Source: Noviherbaspirillum malthae (GTDB lineage Bacteria > Pseudomonadota > Gammaproteobacteria > Burkholderiales > Burkholderiaceae_D). Taken from it: DNA of 64,000 bases. The notes beneath the pieces are model-generated. The model was not told the origin of the DNA, searched no databases, and saw only the letters and a list, made by a program, of their open reading frames with translations. Numbering within the stretch: position 1 is the stretch's first letter; each line of letters opens with the position of its first letter. Made by a program: the position numbers and the translations under genes. Of the stretch, positions 8,704 through 17,523 are shown in pieces. The stretch lies in NCBI RefSeq assembly GCF_015352985.1, contig NZ_JACYXF010000012.1:1-64000 (forward strand). The letters run 5' to 3'.

Positions 8704-8877
8704 CAACCTGATTGGAAAATCTTTAATTTCTTAAATGCAAGCTACTTCTACGTCGAGCCTCTGCCTGGGGCGACACCTTCTCTGCCGAATTCTGCGAACC
8801 GGCGTATCGTCGCTGATATCGGCAGTCGGGCCATGCGGTTCAGCCTTTATCCTGGCGCAAACACGTCTCTTATTTCC

Positions 8878-8907
8878 TTGACATTTGGCGTCTCCAGTCC
8901 CTAGAAT
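8878..8907 (+). promoter_or_regulatory. Sigma-70-like promoter of the Bug receptor gene at 9019
   Basis: TTGACA at 8878-8883 is a perfect -35 box. TAGAAT at 8902-8907 matches the -10 consensus in five of six bases, with an 18-base spacer. It would give a leader of about 105 bases before the ATG at 9019. The rest of the 8659-9018 gap holds the LacI operator and no further gene. Confidence 0.6.
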
Positions 8908-9018
8908 CCACTCAAAATACTGGTCCTACCACTTATCTTACATATTCAAACGCATTACTCGCCAGAATATCGGCTGAATATGCAAAAGACCGACGCATAA
9001 TCAAATCAGGAGACATGT

Positions 9019-9975
9019 ATGCTATCGCGCGCTTCAGTCCTTGCTCTAGCCTTGGTGTTCGCAACTGCGGCTCATGCGGAATATCCGGATAAGCCAATCA
9101 AGATCATCGTTCCGTATCCGCCCGGCGGCTCGACCGATGTCATGACCAGGATCATTGGCCAAAAGCTGCAAGACCAGCTGAAACAACCGGTGATCGTGGA
9201 AAACCGCGGCGGCGCATCTGGCATTATCGGCAGCGAGGTGGTGGCAAAAAGCGCCCCCGACGGCTACACGCTGCTGATGACCGGAAGCGGTCCTCACACC
9301 ATCAACGTGAGCCTGTTTCCGAAGCTTCCCTATCATCCGACCAAGGATTTCGCGCCGGTCATCCTGACTTCGATCCTGCCCCTGCTCATGGTGGTGCCGG
9401 CTTCCCAGCCCGGCGATATCAAGGAGTTCATCAAATGGGCGCAAGACAACAAGGACAAGGGAAATTACTGCTCCATCGGCCCGGCCACACCCTCGCATCT
9501 TGCCGGCGAACTGTTCAAGACCATGGCCAAAGTGGATCTGACGCACATTCCATACAAAGGCAGCGCTCCGGCGCTCATGGATGTTGCGGCAGGCACATGC
9601 AACGTCATGTTCGACAGCGCTTTGTCTTCAGGACCGCAGGTCAAATCGGGGAAATTGAAGCTGCTTGGGGTTGCAACGAAAGAGCGGCTCAAGTCCTGGC
9701 CGAACGCCCCGACGCTGGCCGAATCGGGGCTGCCCAATTATGAAGCGTACTCCTGGACAGCGCTGCTGGCCCCCGCGGGCACGCCCAAGCCGGTCATCGA
9801 CCGCTTGCAGAACGAAGTCGCCAAGATACTGAAAATGCCGGACATCACCAGCAAGCTGGCCGCACAAGGGGCGGAGCCCGGTGGCGGAACATCCGAGGAG
9901 CTTGCCGCATTCACCGAGTCCGAAATCAAGAAATGGGGCAAGGTGATCAAGGACGGCAATATCAAGATCGACTGA
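9019..9975 (+). CDS. Bug/TctC-family periplasmic solute-binding receptor
   Basis: 318 residues. The signal peptide is short and ends at AHA-EYPDKP. Family blocks are present: DKPIKIIVPYPPGGSTDV, VENRGGASGIIG, D-G-Y-T-L-L-M-T-G, H-I-P-Y-K-G and L-L-A-P-A-G-T-P. ATG at 9019 is preceded by AGGAGAC; an out-of-frame ATG at 9015 is not used. Two cysteines (NYCSIG and G-T-C-N-V) in the mature part are less usual and might form a disulfide. It is transcribed away from the LacI operon and has its own promoter. The ligand is unknown; a carboxylate is typical of the family. Confidence 0.92.
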   Translation: MLSRASVLALALVFATAAHAEYPDKPIKIIVPYPPGGSTDVMTRIIGQKLQDQLKQPVIVENRGGASGIIGSEVVAKSAPDGYTLLMTGSGPHTINVSLFPKLPYHPTKDFAPVILTSILPLLMVVPASQPGDIKEFIKWAQDNKDKGNYCSIGPATPSHLAGELFKTMAKVDLTHIPYKGSAPALMDVAAGTCNVMFDSALSSGPQVKSGKLKLLGVATKERLKSWPNAPTLAESGLPNYEAYSWTALLAPAGTPKPVIDRLQNEVAKILKMPDITSKLAAQGAEPGGGTSEELAAFTESEIKKWGKVIKDGNIKID

Positions 9976-10067
9976 TATCGTCACGTAACAAGGCAGGCAG
10001 TGAATCGGCAGCGCGGCAATTCTGGGCCCGGCCGTTCACTGCATGCGGAAGCAAAAGATTTAGCCGC

Positions 10068-10844
10068 TCATTCGTCCGGCTTGCCGCGCCCTGAGGCATT
10101 GCCGGGCTGCGCCGCCTTCGCGCTGAAGATTTTCTCCCATACCTTCGCGCCCTCCTTGAGGTGCTGCTTCATTACTGCAACGGCTTCCGCGGCGTCTTTT
10201 GCCTCGATCGCCTCGTACATCCTGCGATGATGCAGGTGCGAGCGCTGGCTGCGTTCGCCGTCGGAGAAGTAGACCATCCGGCGCGAACGCGACATGAGGT
10301 AAAAAACCTTGAGCATGCGACTGAGCACCGAATTCTTGGTCGCCGCGGCGATGGCCATGTGAAAAGCCTCGTCCTGCTCGTTGATCGACAAGCCCTCCGC
10401 GCTCCGTTGCTCGGCCTGCTTCAGTATCTGCTGCAGCTTTTCAAGGTCCGCATCGGTTCGACGCCGGCAGGCCAGGCGTATGGCCTGCAGTTCAAGTATG
10501 GAGCGCACTTCCATGGCCTGAAAGATGTCATCGACATTTCCCGGGAGCCCCAAGTCGGCCTGCAGCACAAGCAGGTCCACGCTGCTTTCAGTGCGGATAT
10601 CCTTCACGTAGACACCGGAATTGGGACGGCGCTCGATGACGCGCATCGAATCCAGCACGGAAAGCGCTTCGCGGATCGTGTTGCGGGTCACGCTGAAGCG
10701 CTCCGACAGATCGCGCTCGGAAGGCAGACGGTCACCCGCTTCCAGACGGTTTTCCCGGATCAGCGAAAGAATGCCGGAAACAGCGAAATCGATATTGTCG
10801 GTTTTCTGGGTTTCCCCTGCCTGTTCTTTCATGGGTGTCTTCAT
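10068..10844 (-). CDS. GntR-family regulator of the FadR/FCD subgroup
   Basis: 258 residues. The winged helix-turn-helix (about residues 20-85) has L-P-S-E-R-D-L-S-E-R-F-x-V-T-R-x-T-I-R-E-A-L, the GntR signature. The C-terminal all-helical FCD domain shows D-E-A-F-H-M-A-I-A and H-R-R-M-Y-E-A-I, which supply the metal-binding residues of that domain. FCD regulators sense carboxylic acids. The gene is divergent from the TfdA-like dioxygenase gene, and an operator matching the FCD consensus lies just before that gene, so it most likely controls it. It converges with the Bug gene at 9019-9975. Confidence 0.92.
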   Translation of the reverse strand: MKTPMKEQAGETQKTDNIDFAVSGILSLIRENRLEAGDRLPSERDLSERFSVTRNTIREALSVLDSMRVIERRPNSGVYVKDIRTESSVDLLVLQADLGLPGNVDDIFQAMEVRSILELQAIRLACRRRTDADLEKLQQILKQAEQRSAEGLSINEQDEAFHMAIAAATKNSVLSRMLKVFYLMSRSRRMVYFSDGERSQRSHLHHRRMYEAIEAKDAAEAVAVMKQHLKEGAKVWEKIFSAKAAQPGNASGRGKPDE

Positions 10845-11041
10845 GCCTCTTGTCGCGATAAGCGCCCAGACCAGTGCCGGAAGCCAGCGCGATTATATCG
10901 AATTACCCTCTATTTCCTTGAACGAAGGATAGAGCGCCGCGAGCAGAAGATTGATGTCGCACAAAACCGGTTCCTCGGGCCGTCGAACCGGCCCGCAGCG
11001 AATTGACGCCAGGGAGTGGCGATGCTATATTGGCCCCACCA

Positions 11042-11058
11042 ATCTGGTAGTACCAATT
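11042..11058. promoter_or_regulatory. FCD-type GntR operator before the dioxygenase gene
   Basis: ATCTGGTAGTACCAATT contains the 11-bp dyad TGGTA-G-TACCA and matches the AATTGGT-N3-ACCAATT consensus known for PdhR/LldR-type FCD regulators at 12 of 14 fixed positions. It ends 16 bases before the dioxygenase start codon, so binding would probably block transcription or early elongation. The regulator gene is the divergent neighbour. Confidence 0.7.
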
Positions 11059-11074
11059 AGAAGGAAAATGAGAC

Positions 11075-11944
11075 ATGAACTTATCATTCCGGCAGCTCCA
11101 CCCTAAATTCGTCGCAGAGGTAAGCGAGATCGATCTCAAGGAGGCGCGCGATCAATCGGTTCTTGACGAAATACGCGCAGGCATGGACAAGTATGCCGTT
11201 CTGGTATTTCGCAACCAGCAGCTCACGAACGAGGAACAGCTGGAATTCTCGCAGCGCTTCGACGGCAAACTGCATACGCAAACCTCGCTGTCAGTGCTGA
11301 CCAAGAACCGCCACGGCAATGAAGCGCTCTCAGATATCGCCAACGTCAATGAAAAGGGCGAACTCATGGCCAAGGATGATCGCCGGCGCATGAATAATCT
11401 TGGCAACCGTCTCTGGCATACCGATGCTTCATTCGTGGATCCGGCCGGCCGTTATTCCCTCCTGCTCGGCAAAGTGATACCGCCGGTACGCGCAGACACC
11501 GAGTTCGCCGACATGCGGGCCGCCTACGACGCGCTTGACGACGAACTCAAGGCCACCATTGAAGATTTGCATGTGCACCATTCCATCGTGTACTCGCGCC
11601 AGGTGCTTGGCTTCGAATTCACCCAGGAAGAGCAGGACAAGCTCAAGGGAGCCGTGCATCCGCTCGTGCGTACCATCCCCGGATCGAAGCGGCGGGCGCT
11701 GTATCTCGCTTCGCATGCTTCGCGCGTGGTCGAGTGGCCGGTGCCGGAAGGAAGGGCGTTGCTGCGCGACTTGACCGAGCACGCGACCCAGCCGGAATTT
11801 GTCTACCAGCACGAGTGGCGGACCGGCGATCTGGTCATCTGGGACAATCGCGCCACCATGCATCGCGGCCGTCCGTTCGACGATGCCAAGCATCGCCGCG
11901 AACTCACGCGTACGACAACGCTCGATATCGCTTTAGCGTCCTGA
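11075..11944 (+). CDS. TfdA/TauD-family alpha-ketoglutarate-dependent dioxygenase
   Basis: 289 residues, the usual length. The Fe(II) facial triad is visible: L-W-H-T-D (His, Asp) near residue 111 and the distal M-H-R-G near residue 265, followed by the R-E-L-x-R-x-T-T-L-D block that binds 2-oxoglutarate. The whole protein follows the 2,4-dichlorophenoxyacetate dioxygenase TfdA in wording (R-A-A-Y-D-A-L, L-V-R-T, EHATQxEFVYxHxW, GDLVxWDNR), more than TauD. It should hydroxylate an aryloxy or alkyl carboxylate, sulfonate or ether with cleavage, but the substrate is not proven. It is a single-gene unit controlled by the divergent GntR gene, with no chlorocatechol genes nearby. Confidence 0.9.
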   Translation: MNLSFRQLHPKFVAEVSEIDLKEARDQSVLDEIRAGMDKYAVLVFRNQQLTNEEQLEFSQRFDGKLHTQTSLSVLTKNRHGNEALSDIANVNEKGELMAKDDRRRMNNLGNRLWHTDASFVDPAGRYSLLLGKVIPPVRADTEFADMRAAYDALDDELKATIEDLHVHHSIVYSRQVLGFEFTQEEQDKLKGAVHPLVRTIPGSKRRALYLASHASRVVEWPVPEGRALLRDLTEHATQPEFVYQHEWRTGDLVIWDNRATMHRGRPFDDAKHRRELTRTTTLDIALAS

Positions 11945-12099
11945 GCAAGCTGCCGCGGAGCCGACGCCCTGCGGCAACTAGTCGGGAACACCGCCGCACA
12001 TGCAACCGATATGCATGGCGGCATGCGTAACGCTCGTTTTTCATGCGTTCACTGGATCACTGGATATGATGTCTTCTCGAACGAAGACATTATTTGCTC
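11945..12099. terminator. Convergent gap with imperfect hairpin
   Basis: Between the convergent dioxygenase and amidohydrolase genes. CATGCA (11998-12003) and TGCATG (12011-12016) can pair, extended by CCGC/GCGG around a bulge, and a run of five T's follows at 12037-12041. It is too far from the stem to be a textbook terminator, so termination here is a weak guess. Confidence 0.25.
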
Positions 12100-13278
12100 T
12101 TACTGCAAGAAACGTTCAGCTAACGAACTCCAGTAAGCACTGCCTATCGCGATATTGTCGTCGTTAAAGTCATAATTCGGGTTGTGCACCATGCAAGCAC
12201 CATGACCACCGGTTGTCCGATCTCCATTCCCGATAAGCAGGTAACTTCCAGGCACCTTTTCCAGCATGAAGGCGAAGTCTTCGCTGCCAGTTAATGGCTC
12301 AGTCTGGGAAACCACCTGTTGTTCTCCAAACAGTTCGCGTGCGACGGCGCGCGCAATTTCGGTCTCGGCCAGGGAATTGACAAGCACCGGATAGCCGCCG
12401 TGGAAGTCAATACGGGCTTGTACGCCGTAGCTGGTTGCCTGGGCGTTCACCAGCTCCTCAATACGGCGTTTTACCATTTGGTTTACATCACGATCAAGCG
12501 TACGCACGCTCAAGCGCAAGGTCGCCGTCTGCGGAATTACATTATTGGCTTGCCCGGCGTGCAAGGCTCCCACAGTAATGACGGCCATTTGCAAGGGCGG
12601 TACATTGCGCGAGACGATGGTTTGCAGCCCGAGCACGATGGCTGCGCTGGCGACTACCGGGTCTGCTGCATGATGAGGCATCGCACCATGGCCGCCGACG
12701 CCTTCCAGCGTAATGGTAATGTTTTCACTCGACGCCATTGTGGCACCGTCGCGCAACAGGATCTGCCCGACCGGAAAACCCGGCATGTTGTGCAGCGCGA
12801 AGATCGCATCGCAGGGAAAGCGCTCGAACAGCCCGTCGTCCATCATTTTCTTGGCACCGCCCAACCCTTCTTCCGCAGGCTGAAAGATCAGGTTCAGAGT
12901 GCCGTTGAAACGGCCGTGCTTAGCCAGATATTTTGCAGCTGCAAGCAGGATGGCTGTATGGCCGTCATGTCCGCATGCATGCATGACGCCGGCATGGCAA
13001 CTGGCGTGCGGCAATCCGGTCGTTTCATGAATCGGCAACGCATCCATATCGGCGCGCAAGCCGAGGGATTTGCTGCCGCTGCCACGCCTTAATTGCCCGA
13101 CGACACCCGTGCCGCCCAAACCGCAAGTCACCTCATATCCCCATTCGCGCAAGCGTTGCGCAACCAGTTCGCTGGTGCGCGTTTCCTCGAAGCCAAGCTC
13201 CGGATGACGATGGATGTCGCGACGCAGCGCCACAAATTCCCTGGACTGTTCCAGGAGTCGATTCTGCAACTCCGTCAT
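12100..13278 (-). CDS. M20-family amidohydrolase (hippurate / IAA-amino-acid hydrolase type)
   Basis: 392 residues. Metal ligands are seen in H-A-C-G-H-D-G-H (about residue 105) and in Q-P-A-E-E-G (about 137). The dimerisation or lid domain has G-x-G-G-H-G-A-M-P-H, and the C-terminal T-G-S-E-D-F-A block supplies the last ligands. No signal peptide, so it is cytoplasmic. The family cleaves N-acyl or N-aroyl amino acids such as hippurate or indoleacetyl amino acids. It starts 5 bases after the Bug receptor gene, so the two are one operon and the receptor probably collects the amide substrate or a product. The divergent LysR gene is the likely regulator. Confidence 0.92.
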   Translation of the reverse strand: MTELQNRLLEQSREFVALRRDIHRHPELGFEETRTSELVAQRLREWGYEVTCGLGGTGVVGQLRRGSGSKSLGLRADMDALPIHETTGLPHASCHAGVMHACGHDGHTAILLAAAKYLAKHGRFNGTLNLIFQPAEEGLGGAKKMMDDGLFERFPCDAIFALHNMPGFPVGQILLRDGATMASSENITITLEGVGGHGAMPHHAADPVVASAAIVLGLQTIVSRNVPPLQMAVITVGALHAGQANNVIPQTATLRLSVRTLDRDVNQMVKRRIEELVNAQATSYGVQARIDFHGGYPVLVNSLAETEIARAVARELFGEQQVVSQTEPLTGSEDFAFMLEKVPGSYLLIGNGDRTTGGHGACMVHNPNYDFNDDNIAIGSAYWSSLAERFLQ

Positions 13279-13283
13279 GATGC

Positions 13284-14276
13284 TTACTCGGGCTGGAGGT
13301 TAATGGACTTTGCGATGGCGCGGAATTGCCCTATCCCATCCGCATAGGCTTTTCCCACAGCGGCCAGGGGAAGCGGCTTGGGCAGCAGCTGGCTGTTATC
13401 TTCCAGTTTCCCGCGTACGGCCGGATCGGTCAGCGTCTCGGTGATTGCCTTATGCAAGGCATTCACGATCGGTTCGGGGGTATCTTTCTTGACGAAATAG
13501 CCGGTCCAGATGTTGAAGGTAAAGTTCTTCAGGCCCTTGCTCTCGCTGATCGCCGGATAGTCCTTCACCCCGTCAAGACGCTCGCTGTTTAGCATGGCCA
13601 GTATCTTCAGCTTGCCTTGTTTATGCATGCTGTCGTACTTCTTGCCATAGGGAGCCAGGAATATATCTACCTGGCTGCCCATCAAATCCTGCTCCGCCGG
13701 CGCGGCGCCCTTGTAAGGGACATGCAGCATCGGGATATGGGTAAGCTTGGACATGTGCTCTCCCAGCAGGTGGTAGAACGAACCAGGGCCTACGCTGGCA
13801 AAAGTGATCGGCTTGCCTTCCTTGGCCATTTTTTGCGCATATTCGAGAAACCCGTCCACGTCGTTGACGGGAAGATCTTTCCGCGCGAGAAACGCAATTT
13901 GCGCTGTCGCGATCATTTGCACCAGACGGAATTCTTCGCTCTTGAACTTGATGGCCGAGTTGGCAAGCGGTGCAAGGATCAGTTCGTTGGGCGACCCTTG
14001 AAAAATGATATGGCCGTCAGCCGGAGCGTTCAGCGCTCGCTGCGCCGCCACGGATCCGCTGCCGCCCCCGAGATTTTCCACAATCACCGGTTGCCCAAGC
14101 TGCTTGGCAAGTACTGGGTTAACCGTGCGGGCGATCAAGTCTGACAGGCCTCCGGCAGGATAAGGCACCAGTAGCGTCACCGGCTTGCTTGGATACTGTT
14201 GAGCTAAAGCTGCACCAGTCAAAGCCAGGCTCGCCGTCATAGCAATCAAGGTGCGTTGCAACAAATGTTTCAGCAT
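13284..14276 (-). CDS. Bug/TctC-family periplasmic solute-binding receptor
   Basis: 330 residues from the second of two nearby in-frame ATGs; the GGAG lies 8 bases before ATG 14276 but only 2 before ATG 14282. Signal peptide ends ALA-QQYPSKP. Family blocks: LLVPYPAGGLSDL, VENLGGGSGSVA, A-D-G-H-I-I-F-Q-G, H-V-P-Y-K-G-A-A-P-A. The conserved N-terminal aspartate of this family is kept (L-S-D-L). It is the first gene of a two-gene unit with the M20 amidohydrolase. Ligand unknown. Confidence 0.9.
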   Translation of the reverse strand: MLKHLLQRTLIAMTASLALTGAALAQQYPSKPVTLLVPYPAGGLSDLIARTVNPVLAKQLGQPVIVENLGGGSGSVAAQRALNAPADGHIIFQGSPNELILAPLANSAIKFKSEEFRLVQMIATAQIAFLARKDLPVNDVDGFLEYAQKMAKEGKPITFASVGPGSFYHLLGEHMSKLTHIPMLHVPYKGAAPAEQDLMGSQVDIFLAPYGKKYDSMHKQGKLKILAMLNSERLDGVKDYPAISESKGLKNFTFNIWTGYFVKKDTPEPIVNALHKAITETLTDPAVRGKLEDNSQLLPKPLPLAAVGKAYADGIGQFRAIAKSINLQPE

Positions 14277-14393
14277 GATCATGTCTCCGTCCTTTTATTG
14301 TGGAAAACCGCCAGTGAAACTATGCTACGACTACTGTTTTCAATGTGTCCAATGTATTATTTTTCTTATTATCATTCGTTTTCCGAATGGATC

Positions 14394-15293
14394 ATGAACA
14401 TCAAGCACCTTGAACACTTGTTGGCGGTGGCGGACACGAAATCCTTCAGTCGCGCGGCGGAGAGCCTTTTCATCACACAATCGGCATTGAGCCGAAGCAT
14501 CCAGGCGTTGGAGGACGAACTCGGTAGCCGCCTGTTCGACCGCATCGGCAAGCGCAATGAACTCACTCCATTGGGACAGGACGTGGTCATACGCGCCCGC
14601 CAGATTGTGCAGGACGCTTGTGAATTGCGGCGCAGCGTTCAATTATTCCAGCAAGGCAGCGGTGGTGAAATTCGCGTTGGATTGGGTTCAGGACCGGGCG
14701 CCCTGCTGATGACTCCCCTGCTGCATCATATTGCCGAGCACCATCCTGAGGTACGCGTCAGCATTACGCGCGGGACGACCGAACTTCAGCTGGGACAACT
14801 ACGGGCGCGTCAGCTCGAAGCATTAGTGGTTGATGCTCGCCGGGTCATACCGGCTCCTGACCTGTTGATCGAACAGGTAGCGGAATTGCGGGCATGCTTC
14901 ATATGCCGAGCCGATCATCCGTTGGCCAAGTCTCCGTCGGTAACAATCTCACAAGTATTGAATTATCCAGTGGCATCCACGCCTTTGTCGGACGAGGTTG
15001 CCCGCATCATGGTGAATCACTATGGGGCCGAAGCTGACCCGGCTCAAATGACCACATTGCAGTGTGAAGACGTGGGAAGTCTGATCGACACCGTCGAGCA
15101 TTCCAAGGCAGTGTTTCTCGGCGTGGCTGCAGCGGCGCGTGACGGTTTGCAAGCGGGACGGCTGGTTGAGTTGCGCATGACGCCGAAGCTGGAAGCGACT
15201 GCTCGCTATGCCTACGTCACTTTGGTTGGTCGTTCCGAGGCCCCGGTGATGACACTGTTCCGCCAGTTCGTAGCGGAACGGCTACAGGAGTAA
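14394..15293 (+). CDS. LysR-family transcriptional regulator
   Basis: 299 residues from ATG at 14394, where the family N-terminus begins (MNIKHLEHLLAVADTKSFSRAAE). The helix-turn-helix is at residues 17-36 (FSRAAESLFITQSALSRSIQALE). The C-terminal part is the two-lobe effector domain. It diverges from the Bug/M20 unit, the classical layout for a LysR activator that controls the facing operon. In the 117-base intergenic space GAAAAC and GTTTTC form a wide inverted repeat, but no clear T-N11-A box was found. Confidence 0.92.
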   Translation: MNIKHLEHLLAVADTKSFSRAAESLFITQSALSRSIQALEDELGSRLFDRIGKRNELTPLGQDVVIRARQIVQDACELRRSVQLFQQGSGGEIRVGLGSGPGALLMTPLLHHIAEHHPEVRVSITRGTTELQLGQLRARQLEALVVDARRVIPAPDLLIEQVAELRACFICRADHPLAKSPSVTISQVLNYPVASTPLSDEVARIMVNHYGAEADPAQMTTLQCEDVGSLIDTVEHSKAVFLGVAAAARDGLQAGRLVELRMTPKLEATARYAYVTLVGRSEAPVMTLFRQFVAERLQE

Positions 15294-15323
15294 CACTGGC
15301 TTGCAACCCGCTCCAAGGGAGCA

Positions 15324-15764
15324 TCAGCGCCCGACAACCATATTCTTGAGCGAATCGAACGCAGCCTGAAACACGCCCTTCCCGATCGACTCGGCAAGTT
15401 CCTTCTCACGCTCCCTGGCGCAGTCGAATTCCGCCGACCATTCAGCGAAGGTGCGATTGCCGTCGGTGACAGGAGTCAGCTTCAGCGTCGCCACATAATT
15501 GTCGACGCCCATCGGGCTCTCAAGTATCGAATAGACGCAGGTGAACTCGTAATCCGATAGAGAGAGCAACTGTTCGCGTATCGTACCGCCCGATCGAAGC
15601 CGGAAGTTGCGGACGCAGCCGATCCTGTCGGAGGGAAGATTGCCCTCGATCCGGCTCTCGGCAACAAACGGTGTCCACTGCGGCAGGCCATTGAAGTCAC
15701 GCAGTTTTCCCCATACCTGATCGGCCGGAGCATCGATAACGCTGCTGGTATATACACGTATCAT
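15324..15764 (-). CDS. SRPBCC-family (START/Bet v1-like) protein
   Basis: 146 residues with no signal peptide. The N-terminus I-D-A-P-A-D-Q-V-W-x-x-L-R-D-F-x-x-L-P-x-W-x-P is the standard opening of polyketide-cyclase-like SRPBCC proteins, which form a hydrophobic pocket. The C-terminal helix (V-F-Q-A-A-F-D-S-L-K) also fits. It begins 6 bases after the flotillin-like gene, so it is the last gene of the long leftward operon. Ligand and role are unknown; lipid or aromatic binding would suit the neighbour. Confidence 0.8.
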   Translation of the reverse strand: MIRVYTSSVIDAPADQVWGKLRDFNGLPQWTPFVAESRIEGNLPSDRIGCVRNFRLRSGGTIREQLLSLSDYEFTCVYSILESPMGVDNYVATLKLTPVTDGNRTFAEWSAEFDCAREREKELAESIGKGVFQAAFDSLKNMVVGR

Positions 15765-15770
15765 GAGGCT

Positions 15771-17516
15771 CTACTCCGACGACGTGCCATCTTTACGCTC
15801 CGCCGCGGTAGTTGCAGCCGATGTCGTGGCGGCTGGCACCGCCGCAGGCAATGCCGCTGCGGCAGCGCGGGTCAGGTCCTTGGCATCCAGTCCGATTTCA
15901 CGCAGCAGCTGATCAACGATGGGGGCCTGCGCGCGGTAACGCAATGCGGAGCTCACCACGCCGTCCGCCAGTCCAGCGCCCTGTCCGTGATCGCCTCCGC
16001 CGCCACCGCTGCCATTGCCACCAGCGCCGCCGAAACCGTCGAGCTGCAGGATCTTGATGCTTTCAATGCGCTCCATCGGCTTGACCGATTCTCGGATGAT
16101 GGCATCCATTCTCTCGACGACTTTCATGCGCAGCGCCGAGGTACGGGCGTCTGCCGACAGCACGTTGGAGGCCTCGTTCATCTGACGCAGGCCTTCCGCT
16201 TCGATTTCCTGCCGAATACGGGTTGCCATGGCACGGATTTTCTCAGCCTCGGCCTCAGCCTCGGCATGGGCACGAATCGCTTCGCCACGGTCGGCGGAAG
16301 CAAGCTTTTCCGCCTCGGCTGCCAAACGCTTGCCGAGGGCTTCACGTTCAGCGGCCTGGCTGGCGGCGATCAGCTCGATCTGTTTTCGGCGCTCGGCAAT
16401 TTCCACTTCACGCGCCGAGAATACCCTTTCCTCCGCAGATACTGCCTCTGCCCGGGCAGCATCGGCTGCGGCCTGTGCCTCGGACTGCGCCTTCGACTGC
16501 TGGGCCACGGCGATGGCGCGCTGCTGCTCGGCCAGCTCCAGCGCCTGGCGGCGCTCGATGTTGGCAGCCTGGATCTCGCGCTCCTTCATGATGCGTTCGG
16601 CCTCGATCAGCTTCTCGGAACGCACGCGCGCCTGCTCGATCGCCTCTCGCGAAGCAATCTGGGCACGCTCGGCCTGATGATCGGTCTCCGCACGTTCCCG
16701 CGCCAGTTCGGCACGCTGCTGGGCGCGGGCAATCTCGACCTCCCGTTCCTGAGACAGGCGCGCATACTCGGCCTCCCGGTCGATCGACAGCGACAGCTTC
16801 TCGGCTTCCAGGTTCTTGGTGCGAATGGAGATCAGTGTGTCCTGCTCGATGTCGTTGCGCTGCTTCTTGCGGCGCTCGATCTGCTCGGTCAGCCTTGTCA
16901 GGCCTTCGGCGTCGAACTGGTTGGAGGGATTGAAATACTCCATCGAGGTCTGGTCGAGCTGCGTCAGGGATGCCGCTTCCAGTTCCAGTCCATTCTTCGT
17001 CAGGTCGTCGGCAACGATGGCGCGCACGCGTTTGACGTACTCGCCGCGCTTCTCATGCATCTCCTCGATGGTCATTTCGGCGGCGGCGGTGCGAAGCGCA
17101 TCCACGAACTTGCCTTCGACCAGTTCCTTGAGCTGCTCCGGCTCCATGCTGCGCTGGCCGAGCGTTTGGGCAGCGATGGCCACCGCCGATGCATTCGCAG
17201 CCACGCGGACATAGAACTCGGCGATGACATCCACCCGCATGCGGTCCTTGGTGATCAGCGCCTTGTCGCGGCCGCGCTGAACTTCCAGCCGCAGGGTGTT
17301 CATGTTGACCGGAATGACATCATGCACGATCGGCAGCACGAACGCACCGCCGTTGAGCACCACTTTCTCGCCGCCCAATCCGGTGCGCACGAAGGCGCGC
17401 TCCTTGGACGAGCGCAGGTACAGCCAGTGAAGCAGCCAGAATGCCACCGCAACAACAATGGCCGCCGTGACGAGGCCCAGCATGAATACTCCGAAATCAG
17501 CACCGCTCATGGTCAT
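15771..17516 (-). CDS. Flotillin-like SPFH membrane protein
   Basis: 581 residues. One membrane segment near residues 10-30, then an SPFH/band-7 domain (about 35-200; R-T-G-L-G-G-E-K-V-V-L-N-G-G, D-R-M-R-V-D-V-I-A-E-F-Y-V-R-V). A very long charged coiled coil rich in Glu, Ala and Arg fills about residues 215-455. A Gly-rich stretch (about 490-510) and a C-terminal oligomerisation tail follow, as in YqiK/flotillin proteins. Such proteins scaffold membrane microdomains. Bacterial flotillins normally pair with an NfeD-like gene; none is here. Instead it starts 7 bases after the PEP_hydrolase-domain gene in the transporter operon, which is unexpected and suggests a role in that system. Confidence 0.88.
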   Translation of the reverse strand: MTMSGADFGVFMLGLVTAAIVVAVAFWLLHWLYLRSSKERAFVRTGLGGEKVVLNGGAFVLPIVHDVIPVNMNTLRLEVQRGRDKALITKDRMRVDVIAEFYVRVAANASAVAIAAQTLGQRSMEPEQLKELVEGKFVDALRTAAAEMTIEEMHEKRGEYVKRVRAIVADDLTKNGLELEAASLTQLDQTSMEYFNPSNQFDAEGLTRLTEQIERRKKQRNDIEQDTLISIRTKNLEAEKLSLSIDREAEYARLSQEREVEIARAQQRAELARERAETDHQAERAQIASREAIEQARVRSEKLIEAERIMKEREIQAANIERRQALELAEQQRAIAVAQQSKAQSEAQAAADAARAEAVSAEERVFSAREVEIAERRKQIELIAASQAAEREALGKRLAAEAEKLASADRGEAIRAHAEAEAEAEKIRAMATRIRQEIEAEGLRQMNEASNVLSADARTSALRMKVVERMDAIIRESVKPMERIESIKILQLDGFGGAGGNGSGGGGGDHGQGAGLADGVVSSALRYRAQAPIVDQLLREIGLDAKDLTRAAAAALPAAVPAATTSAATTAAERKDGTSSE

Positions 17517-17523
17517 ACTCCTC

